Shown here: in pieces, positions 45,058 to 52,935 of the stretch
Layout: each line of letters starts with the position of its first letter
Position numbering within the stretch: the first letter of the stretch is position 1
Assembly: GCA_902774925.1 (NCBI GenBank)
Contig: CACYKE010000005.1
Location: 1-64,000 of the forward strand
Source: an uncultured Prevotellaceae bacterium
GTDB lineage: Bacteria > Bacteroidota > Bacteroidia > Bacteroidales > Bacteroidaceae
DNA length: 64,000 nt
Reading direction: 5' to 3'
Made by a program: the position numbers and the translations under genes
The notes under the pieces: generated by a model
Told to the model about the DNA's origin: nothing
Seen by the model: the letters and a program-made list of their open reading frames with translations, nothing else
The model's database searches: none

Positions 45058-45078
45058 CCTGTGATAAAACCAGATAAT

Positions 45079-45441
45079 ATGAAATTTAAGTATCTTGAAT
45101 ATTTTAACACGTCATGGTCATTACTAGCAATTGTAGTTACTCTATTCCAATGGATTTTGGATGCTCCATGGTTCTATATTGTCTTATCACTCATAATATT
45201 TATAGCAATATGGACACTTTGGGTCGTCTATGTAATGTGGAGAAGACCTTGGCATCCTAGTTTCCGTTCTGACATATTAAAACCTTTTGGAAGTATTTAC
45301 CCATTTAAAGTATTTTATAAAGCAGTGTTTAAAAGACCTATGTATGAATCAAAATATGTCATTCCTTTTGTGGAAGAAGTAGAAGGACCAAAGACTCCTC
45401 TTGATATAACTATATCAAGTCAAAAATTACGGTTGTCATAG
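45079..45441 (+). CDS. Two-TM membrane protein overlapping a kinase-like gene
   Basis: A 120-residue protein with two TM helices (about 13-31 'SLLAIVVTLFQWILDAPW' and 33-55 'FYIVLSLIIFIAIWTLWVVYV') and a cytoplasmic tail rich in Phe, Lys and Pro. No family is recognised. Its last codons ...TCA AGT CAA AAA TTA CGG TTG TCA TAG overlap the apparent N-terminal coding region of the kinase-like gene in the -1 frame, with a run of five A (45422-45426) at the overlap. It could be made both alone and as a fusion with the kinase-like protein. Confidence 0.6.
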   Translation: MKFKYLEYFNTSWSLLAIVVTLFQWILDAPWFYIVLSLIIFIAIWTLWVVYVMWRRPWHPSFRSDILKPFGSIYPFKVFYKAVFKRPMYESKYVIPFVEEVEGPKTPLDITISSQKLRLS

Positions 45442-46766
45442 AGGATGACCCTGTAGGCTACATGTTTCATCATGGCAATGTACCCGCTTTTATTATTGAC
45501 GAACAAACAGACCAAGAAAGTCTTTACAACACATTCTCTCAATACAAGGAACGCATAAACGAAAAGAGCATTTTCTTTATAGCTACCCCCAGCCGTCGTT
45601 TAGACGAGAATGCCTCTTTCACGATGAATCGTGAGATTGGCTATGCGCTGCGGAGATTCCGTGAAGATTTTGATAGGGGATTCCGTATTATCAGTAAAAT
45701 AGATTCTTGCCTACGTTCAAATTATGAGCCTGAATTTAGAGGGTTAACCGACGGATATGGAGTTTTCAGTATCGAAATTTTAGTTCCCTCGTATATAGAA
45801 CAAGGACGTATAACAGTACATGGAAGTCAGTATATTCGAGAGAAAAGTAATATTACCCCTATTCATGAGTCGGAATATGCAGGTTTCAGAGGACTTGAAT
45901 TTAAAAATTCTAATATTGCATTATGGTTAAAGTCGCGTTGTCCACATATTTCGTCACGAAGAAATGTAGGATTGGTATGTATTGATAAAATTCGCAGGCA
46001 GCAGCCTGAAGAAATAGCTGATACACTCATCAATCGTCCGAAAAACGTTAAAGCAGTTGTTTTCGATAGTTGTGATAAGGATGATTTAACAGCTATCTAC
46101 AGAATTCTATTTCATTTTGAGGCTTTTGGACAGGAAAAGATGTTCTATAAGTTTGGCCCGAGTATGATTAACCGACTGGTTATGGAACTAAAGGCTAATA
46201 GTAATCCTAACCACGTGTCTGGCATCAATCCTAGTGATACGGCTATTATTGTAGCTGGCTCGTTGTCGACAATAACCAAAAGTCAGATTGCCAACCTTAG
46301 AGATGAAGAAAAGACTTCACTTGTGATACTCAGTAATAATGACATAGAAAGTCTGACTCCCAATAAGGTTATTGAAAAGAAACGCCGGAAAATATTAGAA
46401 TACAACTTAAGGGGCGACAATGTTGTTCTGACCACGGAATACTGGAAAGAATCAAGTAATGAATACCCTGATATCCAAAAACGTGATAAGGTTCTAAACT
46501 TATTAGCAGAAATCTGTCGTCTGACCAATGAACAAGTCAAAAACCGATGGATAGTTATCAAGGGTAGTGACACGGCCTTGCATGTATTAAATCATGGCTT
46601 TGGCCTAAAAGAGTTTGATTATTGCGGACAGATTATTCCTGGTGTCATACATATTAAGGTGAGATTGGATGATGGTTGCACTAACAAGTCCTGTTTCATC
46701 ATTGGCGGAAATGTTGGTGAAGAAGATTTGCTAATAAAACTAATCAAAACTATCAATCACACCTAA
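45426..46766 (+). CDS. Four-carbon acid sugar kinase-like protein with no normal start codon
   Basis: A protein of about 446 residues similar to the OtnK/DUF1537 kinase family, which phosphorylates four-carbon sugar acids. The N-terminal domain begins 'KITVVIEDDPVGYM' (family: IADDLTG), followed by 'KIDSCLRSNYEPEF' (family DSTLRGN); the C-terminal domain ends 'FIIGGNVGEEDLLIKLI'. The first ATG (45462) would remove the DDPVG block. Upstream the frame is open to 45405 but contains no ATG, GTG or TTG, so translation must begin at a rare codon such as ATT 45426, or arrive by -1 slippage from the 45079 gene. Motif drift (DSCLRS, DDPV) suggests a changed substrate. TerB and AAA+ genes nearby hint at a stress role. 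Confidence 0.6.
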   Translation: MTVVIEDDPVGYMFHHGNVPAFIIDEQTDQESLYNTFSQYKERINEKSIFFIATPSRRLDENASFTMNREIGYALRRFREDFDRGFRIISKIDSCLRSNYEPEFRGLTDGYGVFSIEILVPSYIEQGRITVHGSQYIREKSNITPIHESEYAGFRGLEFKNSNIALWLKSRCPHISSRRNVGLVCIDKIRRQQPEEIADTLINRPKNVKAVVFDSCDKDDLTAIYRILFHFEAFGQEKMFYKFGPSMINRLVMELKANSNPNHVSGINPSDTAIIVAGSLSTITKSQIANLRDEEKTSLVILSNNDIESLTPNKVIEKKRRKILEYNLRGDNVVLTTEYWKESSNEYPDIQKRDKVLNLLAEICRLTNEQVKNRWIVIKGSDTALHVLNHGFGLKEFDYCGQIIPGVIHIKVRLDDGCTNKSCFIIGGNVGEEDLLIKLIKTINHT

Positions 46767-46818
46767 TTGTTGAAATCATACTTATCCCTCATATTGAACA
46801 CGAATAACAAGATGTCAC

Positions 46819-46840
46819 GAGCCAATTTGAATTCTGGCTC
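46819..46840 (+). terminator. Hairpin after the kinase-like gene
   Basis: GAGCCA (46819-46824) pairs with TGGCTC (46835-46840), followed by TATTATT. A weak terminator between convergent genes. The rest of the gap 46767-46872 shows nothing else. Confidence 0.4.
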
Positions 46841-46872
46841 TATTATTGCGCTCAGAAACCTTGTGATGATAC

Positions 46873-47319
46873 TTATTGCAATCCTATTGTAGTATAATGT
46901 CTTACGAAATTGTCAACAATAACAATTCCTTCATCTTTACTTATGTGTCCTTCGCTGATTTCGCCAAACACGAAAGACAGCAACTGCATTGGATTGACTT
47001 CCAGTTTCTTGGCAATAACTTCAATAATATGAAGTTCCAACGTTGGGAATTTCCCATCGGTGCTCATCATTCTAATCAAGTGCAACAAATATCTCTTTTT
47101 CTCTTCAGTTGATTGGAGCCGTTTAGCTCCAGACTCCTTATCACGGATAGAATCCATCAACTCAACCATAGAAATACCTTCCGTCTCACAGATTTCAAGT
47201 ATTGTTTTCTGCTCCTCTTCGCTAAACTCATGGTCAGCAATAGCAACAGATAGCAAATCGCGTGTCAACGCCCTTTCCTCTGTATCCAAATCATTAATGA
47301 ACCAATCTACTATACTCAT
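46873..47319 (-). CDS. TerB-like protein
   Basis: A 148-residue all-helical protein with the TerB pattern: 'RDLLSVAIADHEFSEEEQKTILEICETEGIS' (in part) and 'LLHLIRMMSTDGKFPTLELHIIEVIAKKLEV', the acidic loop DG.F..E being the typical metal-binding feature. TerB-like proteins act in tellurite/stress systems at the membrane, often near AAA+ ATPases. It has its own promoter at 47347-47354. Between it and the CRISPR array lies a strong terminator at 47535. Confidence 0.75.
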   Translation of the reverse strand: MSIVDWFINDLDTEERALTRDLLSVAIADHEFSEEEQKTILEICETEGISMVELMDSIRDKESGAKRLQSTEEKKRYLLHLIRMMSTDGKFPTLELHIIEVIAKKLEVNPMQLLSFVFGEISEGHISKDEGIVIVDNFVRHYTTIGLQ

Positions 47320-47346
47320 TTTCTTAAGTTTTTATTATTTGTTCTG

Positions 47347-47354
47347 CAAAGGTA
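47347..47354 (-). promoter_or_regulatory. -7 box for the TerB-like gene
   Basis: TACCTTTG on the minus strand, 28 bp before the ATG at 47319. Confidence 0.65.
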
Positions 47355-47534
47355 AGCAATCTTTTTGAAATATCACATATTTCTACCTAATTTTTTCTAA
47401 TGGAATAGAGATAGAACTGCGGATACGACCGCAAAGTTTTAAAAAAAAGCCCGATTGCGCCATGTTATAGATTATTTTGATGCTTTTTTGAGTAACACCA
47501 GTAGCGAAAACATATTTCTACCAACTTCTTTTAT

Positions 47535-47570
47535 CCCCATATTGCGGTATATCGCAATGTGGGGTTTTTT
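47535..47570 (+). terminator. Strong terminator at the distal edge of the CRISPR array
   Basis: CCCCATATTGCG and CGCAATGTGGGG form a 12-bp stem with one G-T pair, followed by TTTTTT on the plus strand. It would stop rightward transcription just before the array. The 150 bp before it (47390-47534) hold no gene; a short RNA ending here is possible but not supported by a good promoter. Confidence 0.75.
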
Positions 47571-47584
47571 CGTTTCATTTAATT

Positions 47585-49322
47585 GTTGTCATACCTATCC
47601 AAACATAAGCTTCTACATTTGAGCCTCCCGCCAATCGGGGAAGCGGCGTAAGCCCAAGGGGCATTGTTTCGTTTGTTGTCATACCTATCCAAACGATAAG
47701 CTTCTACAACGGTTTCTTCACCCGTTGAGCCTCCCTTCTTCCCGTGTTGTCATACCTATCCAAACGATAAGCTTCTACAACTTCGACAAGCTGAATGCTT
47801 CCGCTAGCAACAAGTTGTCATACCTATCCAAACGATAAGCTTCTACAACACCAAGACGCAGTCTGAGTTGGCTATTGCGGCAAGTTGTCATACCTATCCA
47901 AACGATAAGCTTCTACAACCAGACTCAGACCATCACTCGCAGTGCACAACCAAGTTGTCATACCTATCCAAACGATAAGCTTCTACAACCACTTGTAAGT
48001 GCCTCCATCTCTCGCGAGTTTTAAGTTGTCATACCTATCCAAACGATAAGCTTCTACAACTTGCAACATATAAGTCTGCAAAATAATCTGCGAGTTGTCA
48101 TACCTATCCAAACGATAAGCTTCTACAACTGCGTAGCAGCCGCCATCATGGCATTAGGAATGAGTTGTCATACCTATCCAAACGATAAGCTTCTACAACA
48201 TGCTGATGCGGCAACAACAGATGCTGATACGAGTTGTCATACCTATCCAAACGATAAGCTTCTACAACCGGTCTCATCAACGTTGAAGCTTACCACGGTA
48301 AAGTTGTCATACCTATCCAAACGATAAGCTTCTACAACCTCCCGGCATCATTCGCGTAAAGGAAGAAATTGTTGTCATACCTATCCAAACGATAAGCTTC
48401 TACAACACTATCAAGGTTCCTGCTGTTACCATCATCTAAAGTTGTCATACCTATCCAAACGATAAGCTTCTACAACGCAGGTTCGCACCCAAAGCCAGAC
48501 TCGCACGAAAGTTGTCATACCTATCCAAACGATAAGCTTCTACAACGAAGATTTCGAAGAAGGCGTTATCATGGATGAAGTTGTCATACCTATCCAAACG
48601 ATAAGCTTCTACAACACATGGACACCGAGAAGGAGCAGACCATCTGGAAGTTGTCATACCTATCCAAACGATAAGCTTCTACAACCGAACAGGGTGTAAG
48701 CATAGTGTTAGCATTCGCGGTTGTCATACCTATCCAAACGATAAGCTTCTACAACAGCTTCAAAAAGACCAATCTGAAGAATACCGAGAGTTGTCATACC
48801 TATCCAAACGATAAGCTTCTACAACAGGTAAATTCGTCAGCGCTTCTCAAGATAGCGAGTTGTCATACCTATCCAAACGATAAGCTTCTACAACAGAACG
48901 GTAAGAACCTCGCCGGACAGAACTTCGAGAGTTGTCATACCTATCCAAACGATAAGCTTCTACAACCCAACTGGTAGTGACTGACCAGAACAAATTGTCA
49001 AAGTTGTCATACCTATCCAAACGATAAGCTTCTACAACAAACGCAAACTTGGTATCATGCGGTTGAAAAAGCGTTGTCATACCTATCCAAACGATAAGCT
49101 TCTACAACAGAGTATCGGAGGGTGATACCGGCTTAGAATTGGAGTTGTCATACCTATCCAAACGATAAGCTTCTACAACAGGAAGGTAGCGAAAAGGCAG
49201 CCAACTATCTTAGAAGTTGTCATACCTATCCAAACGATAAGCTTCTACAACTAGTGGACGAAACAGCCAAGAAGTGCGTCGCAAAAGTTGTCATACCTAT
49301 CCAAACGATAAGCTTCTACAAC
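47585..49322 (-). CRISPR. CRISPR array, 24 identical 36-nt repeats plus one decayed repeat
   Basis: Exact repeats begin at 47675, 47746, 47814, then about every 70 bp to the last at 49287-49322. Spacers are 32-36 nt. On the minus strand the repeat begins GTTGTAGAAGC and ends GGTATGACAAC, the GTTG...CAAC form of type VI-B repeats. A decayed copy at 47585-47619 lacks one base and has an altered end, marking the old end; so the leader is at the right, beside cas2, and transcription runs leftward. Most spacers read as sense coding sequence on the plus strand, so crRNAs would be antisense to mRNA. The decayed copy is followed by an unusual 55-bp stretch sharing TTGAGCCTCCC with the first spacer. 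Confidence 0.97.
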
Positions 49323-49882
49323 AGTCCTGTCTAAAGGACTTTGAAGAAGTCGTCTGACCATAGGATGACGTTCCTTTAAATCCTAAAGCACTGATTTCGC
49401 AAGACTTAGCAATCTCGCGAACATGATTTTCGCAAATACCATGCTTTTTCATACTCAAATGCTGGGTTTTATAGTTCCGTTTTACATCTAACTTGCTTAT
49501 TCTCAGCGGATTCCATACATTCAAAAAGTTCGCAAATGATTCGCTTGATTTCTCCGTATTGGATTCTTGCGAAAAAAGCTCCCTAAAATCCTGCCTTTAT
49601 CCGTGTGCAAATTTAGTCATTTTTCGCAAGATTTCCAAGAATCTTGCCAATTATTTTTCTATTGCGAAGAAAACACATCTTTTACAAAAGTGCAGAGAAA
49701 AAGTAAATAGCTCTAAATGAGAATCTTAGCCTCAATCCGATTTTTCGCAAATGTTTTTGCGGTTTTGTGTATCAATAAGTCAAAGACCGCAGCAGCGAGT
49801 AAAGAGCGAAAAACAATTTTTTGGCTCTTTCGAGCGCCCAAGGTCTTCGAGACAAAGTCTCAAAGAACGTCTCCCCTCAGGA
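49323..49882 (-). promoter_or_regulatory. CRISPR leader region with iterated TTTCGCAA motifs
   Basis: The 560 bp between the newest repeat and cas2 are A+T-rich and lack a convincing gene. A motif of the form TTTCGCAA(A/G)(T/A), on either strand, recurs near 49396, 49430, 49533, 49566 (inverted), 49621, 49661 (inverted, TTGCGAAG) and 49744, with a CTCGCGAA variant near 49413. Such iterations are not expected by chance at this density. They may bind an integration-host or regulatory protein for adaptation or array transcription. Confidence 0.6.
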
Positions 49883-50170
49883 TTATATGACAGCAATTTT
49901 CACAGGTTCCTTCTTCTTGATATCAGGAATGTATGTGATACGTGCATAGCATTCTGTACATAACGGATAAATATTTACCCAATCCTCCTTCTTGATGATG
50001 ATTTTTGTCAATTGATTACACATATTACGATATTGTATGTCTGTCAGCATACACTCAAATACGCTGAAGTTCATTCTCGTACCAATCCCCTCCAGCAATT
50101 TCACGACTTTGTTTCGCCGTTTATCATCACCAATATCGTATGTTACTACGTAGAAATGCTTCCGTTTCAT
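49883..50170 (-). CDS. cas2: CRISPR-associated endonuclease Cas2
   Basis: A 95-residue ferredoxin-fold protein that bridges two Cas1 dimers during spacer integration. The first strand ends in 'FYVVTYDIGDDKRRNKVVKLLE', with the conserved Asp of YDI; 'GTRMNFSVFECMLTDIQYRNM' is the second family block. The C-terminal 'VKIAVI' forms the last strand. It is the last gene of the eight-gene operon, 21 bp after rt-cas1, and lies beside the leader. Confidence 0.95.
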   Translation of the reverse strand: MKRKHFYVVTYDIGDDKRRNKVVKLLEGIGTRMNFSVFECMLTDIQYRNMCNQLTKIIIKKEDWVNIYPLCTECYARITYIPDIKKKEPVKIAVI

Positions 50171-50191
50171 CTTACACCCTATTATATATAT

Positions 50192-52465
50192 CTACCACTT
50201 TGCCACGTATGGTTTGAACTTCGCCGTACCCTCAAAAACCTTTGCCAGTAGCTTGGCTTGCTTTTGAATAATTTGTTCCATCTTCATCTCTTCACCTTGA
50301 TATTTCTCGTAACGTGCCAGTCGTTCCATTACAGATTTCACCAATAATTGACGTGTATTGTCTGTCAGGAGGCCATTGCGCACTTCCAAGTCTTGTCCTT
50401 TCTGCACTAAACTAATGACTATACGGTCAACGACTTGACTACGGAAAATCTCAATCATATCATATACCAACGTTGGTTTTCCTTCACGTTGAGCATGAAT
50501 GAGGCTGTCGAAAGGATTCAGATGGGCAGCCAATAGAGCTTGCCAAACGCGGACATATAAGATGGCGTAACCATAATTGAGCATCGAGTTTACTAAGTCT
50601 TTAGCTCCCTGATGCTCGCGTTGTTCGAACTTCACATTGTCATCAGAGAACAACTCACGGATATAGTCCCAATAGCGGATGGCAACCTGCGCCTCATGAC
50701 CTAGTAGTTTCTGAAGAAAATCTTCATCATCTGGCTTGGCTTTTTTCTTCCATGTCTTGAAGTCTTCTGCCACCTTTTCCATCATCTCCATCTTCGACTT
50801 GAGTTGCGGATAGCGTGACTTATGGTATTTGTTGAAGTACTTCAGCAGGGCATACTGGTTTTTGATTTTCCCCTCAAGAATGCCTAGAGCAATGGTGTTC
50901 CTCTGCAAAGTATTAGCATCAGCCTGTTTTGCCCAAAGCGTATTCTGCATATACTTGGAATTGATGATGGAGCCAATATGTGTACCTTGATTGTCGAAGA
51001 AATCAATAGGAATCTTTCTGTTCAGACAGAAACTGATAAGATTGGAAGACATCGACACCCCTTGGCCTGTAATGACTATCTGCGAAAGATTATCAGGATG
51101 ATGCTGAGCCACCACCTTTCCTTTCTGTGAGATGGTAACACCTCTACTTGTCAATCCCAAGAACATACCTGGTTTATTGACGAGCAATCCGCTGGTTTCT
51201 GCTTCAAGTTTCCGATATTCCTTCTTTCGTTCCTGAATCAGTTTGCGATTCTTCTTGGCATCAACAGTCTGTCTTTCTTTTAGTTTTTCGCCGATATACT
51301 CAGCAATGATTTCAGAAGAGAATTGTTTCTTCTTCAACTGATATTGAAGCGAGAGAAAACTGAATGTGCCAAGTGCGAACTGTAGATTACTCTTGCTTCC
51401 AAAGGTGTCGAATCGTTCATGGACAATGGAGACAAGACGCTTGAGCAGCACGGTGTCAAAGTATTCCAAGTCTTCTTGTGGCAACAGTTTTCCATAATAG
51501 TTGCTGATTCCTTCCCAAACGCGATTGCTCTTTAATGGGAAACCATCCATATCGAAGTCGAGCGTATTGATTCGGTCTGTCAGGTCTGCACGTTTCTTCT
51601 CCGTGATAGAAGCTTTCTTGTCCTTAATGGTGATACCAAGAAAATCAAATCCATCATTGAGGTCGATGATTTCTGGCGGTTGATTAAGAGCCAGCTTCAG
51701 TTTCTCTTTCAGATAGGATTCAGTCCTGGCAAGAATCTCTTCTGCCTGTTCTTTGGTCTCAGTCAGGAAAAGGAAATCATCTGCATAGCGGACATAAGGC
51801 ACATTCTTGCTGACAGCAAATTGATCGAAGGAGTGAAGGTAGAGATTCGACAAAATCGGTGAGAGCACTGCCCCTTGGGGCGTGCCATATTCCGTTTCCA
51901 CCCATTCAAGACAGTTCTGCTTCACCTTTCCCATCTGTACGCAGAGCATAATCAGCCGAACAATCTCAGTTTCTGTGCCTGTAGCAACAAGTCGTTTCTG
52001 AAGAATTTCGTGGTCGATAGTGTCAAAGAAGTTATCGATATCAAGACGCAGTACGTATTTATACTGCTTTTTGCAACACTCTGCCAACACTCTGCGTATT
52101 GCCTTTGTCGCTCCCCTCCCTGGTCGATAGCCATAACTATTGCCAAGGAAGATTTTCTCATAGCGTGGTTCTATAACCGATTTAATAGCATGCTGTACGA
52201 TCTTGTCGCGGATAGCTGTCATGCCAAGTTTGCGCATCTCATCAGGATTCTTCGTCTTCGCCACTTCTATCTCCATATAAGGCTGAGGCTTCCATGTACC
52301 AGTTCTCAGTTCCTCAGCCAATTTTGGGATCTGCTTCCGTTTCTCTTTCTCAAACTCAAGTATCGTAATGCCGTCAATACCACCTACAGATCCCTTCGCC
52401 TTTACCGTGTTCCAAGCAAGGTAAAGGCGGGGAATCTGAGTCAGGGCATTGAGTTGGGCGGGCAT
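50192..52465 (-). CDS. Reverse transcriptase-Cas1 fusion
   Basis: A 757-residue adaptation protein. Residues about 15-330 are a group II-intron-like RT: 'LRLDIDNFFDTIDH' (D142, D144), 'YGTPQGAVLSPILSNLYL' and 'VRYADDFLFL' with YADD at 227-230, so the catalytic Asp triad is intact. Residues about 425-757 are Cas1: 'GVSMSSNLISFCLNRKIPI', the Glu in 'LGHEAQVAIRYW', the His in 'DSLIHAQREGK' and the Asp in 'LVYDMIEIFR'. There is no N-terminal Cas6 domain. RT-Cas1 fusions are known to acquire spacers from RNA in type III systems and have been reported with type VI-A. Here the fusion is in one operon with a VI-B-like Cas13. Confidence 0.96.
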   Translation of the reverse strand: MPAQLNALTQIPRLYLAWNTVKAKGSVGGIDGITILEFEKEKRKQIPKLAEELRTGTWKPQPYMEIEVAKTKNPDEMRKLGMTAIRDKIVQHAIKSVIEPRYEKIFLGNSYGYRPGRGATKAIRRVLAECCKKQYKYVLRLDIDNFFDTIDHEILQKRLVATGTETEIVRLIMLCVQMGKVKQNCLEWVETEYGTPQGAVLSPILSNLYLHSFDQFAVSKNVPYVRYADDFLFLTETKEQAEEILARTESYLKEKLKLALNQPPEIIDLNDGFDFLGITIKDKKASITEKKRADLTDRINTLDFDMDGFPLKSNRVWEGISNYYGKLLPQEDLEYFDTVLLKRLVSIVHERFDTFGSKSNLQFALGTFSFLSLQYQLKKKQFSSEIIAEYIGEKLKERQTVDAKKNRKLIQERKKEYRKLEAETSGLLVNKPGMFLGLTSRGVTISQKGKVVAQHHPDNLSQIVITGQGVSMSSNLISFCLNRKIPIDFFDNQGTHIGSIINSKYMQNTLWAKQADANTLQRNTIALGILEGKIKNQYALLKYFNKYHKSRYPQLKSKMEMMEKVAEDFKTWKKKAKPDDEDFLQKLLGHEAQVAIRYWDYIRELFSDDNVKFEQREHQGAKDLVNSMLNYGYAILYVRVWQALLAAHLNPFDSLIHAQREGKPTLVYDMIEIFRSQVVDRIVISLVQKGQDLEVRNGLLTDNTRQLLVKSVMERLARYEKYQGEEMKMEQIIQKQAKLLAKVFEGTAKFKPYVAKW

Positions 52466-52470
52466 AGAGA

Positions 52471-52935
52471 TTACTTCTTAGGTTCTATAAAAACATGATT
52501 GTCCCAATACTCGTCATGAATGTCAGGAGAGTCTGGCAATGGTGGAGCCAATTCGCCAGGAAACATCGTGATGAGATGCCAGTCATCTGAAAGGATTATC
52601 TGGCATTCACAGGTAGGAATTACTCTGTCCGTTTTGACAGAACGAACCATCATTCCATTCCTGTCAATGATTTCTACTTGTTCCTTTTCCTCATCCGTCA
52701 GTTTGTCAACTCTCACCACATTACTAATGCCAATCTCCCTTGGAAATGTCAGTGAGATACGGATGCGCCCATCATCATCAGGTTTCGCCTCACGGAATGT
52801 CTTAGAAAAGAGACGCATAGCCTCATCGAGTAAGTCTTCTGGTGACTCGCTGTAGAACTTTGACCCGGGCAGGTTTTGTCGAAAGTGCGAGTCAAGGTGT
52901 GAGCGGACCTCTGGGGAGATACTAATTTTATTCAT
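52471..52935 (-). CDS. Small operon protein of unknown function, possibly a BECR-fold RNase-like domain
   Basis: A 154-residue soluble protein. The N-terminus 'HLDSHFRQNLPGSKFYSESP' has clustered His residues; the C-terminal strand reads 'WHLITMFPGELAPPLPDS'. This layout (an early His, a beta-rich core, then '..ITMFPG') is reminiscent of barnase/EndoU/RelE-like or bacterial RNase A-like toxin domains, but similarity is too weak to assign a nuclease. Its start overlaps the preceding gene by 4 bp (ATGA) and its end is 5 bp before rt-cas1, so it is tightly tied to the adaptation genes. Roles in RNA trimming or prespacer processing are guesses. Confidence 0.6.
   Translation of the reverse strand: MNKISISPEVRSHLDSHFRQNLPGSKFYSESPEDLLDEAMRLFSKTFREAKPDDDGRIRISLTFPREIGISNVVRVDKLTDEEKEQVEIIDRNGMMVRSVKTDRVIPTCECQIILSDDWHLITMFPGELAPPLPDSPDIHDEYWDNHVFIEPKK

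Noticed and set aside
46873..47319. TerB-like gene as part of the CRISPR operon
   Set aside because: It lies beyond the array's old end, has its own promoter and runs away from the array.
47390..47570. A tracrRNA or accessory RNA before the array
   Set aside because: There is a strong terminator but no convincing promoter and no anti-repeat; type VI-B does not use a tracrRNA.
48061..48977. Short open frames crossing the CRISPR repeats
   Set aside because: They repeat the translated repeat unit (SCHTYPNDKLLQ) and are products of the array, not genes.
49297..49524. A 75-codon minus-strand frame at the leader
   Set aside because: It begins in the leader, ends in the last repeat and has no protein-like features.
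50192..52465. Group II intron reverse transcriptase
   Set aside because: The RT domain is intron-like, but the C-terminal half is a Cas1 with all three catalytic residues and no maturase or endonuclease domain, and no intron RNA surrounds it.
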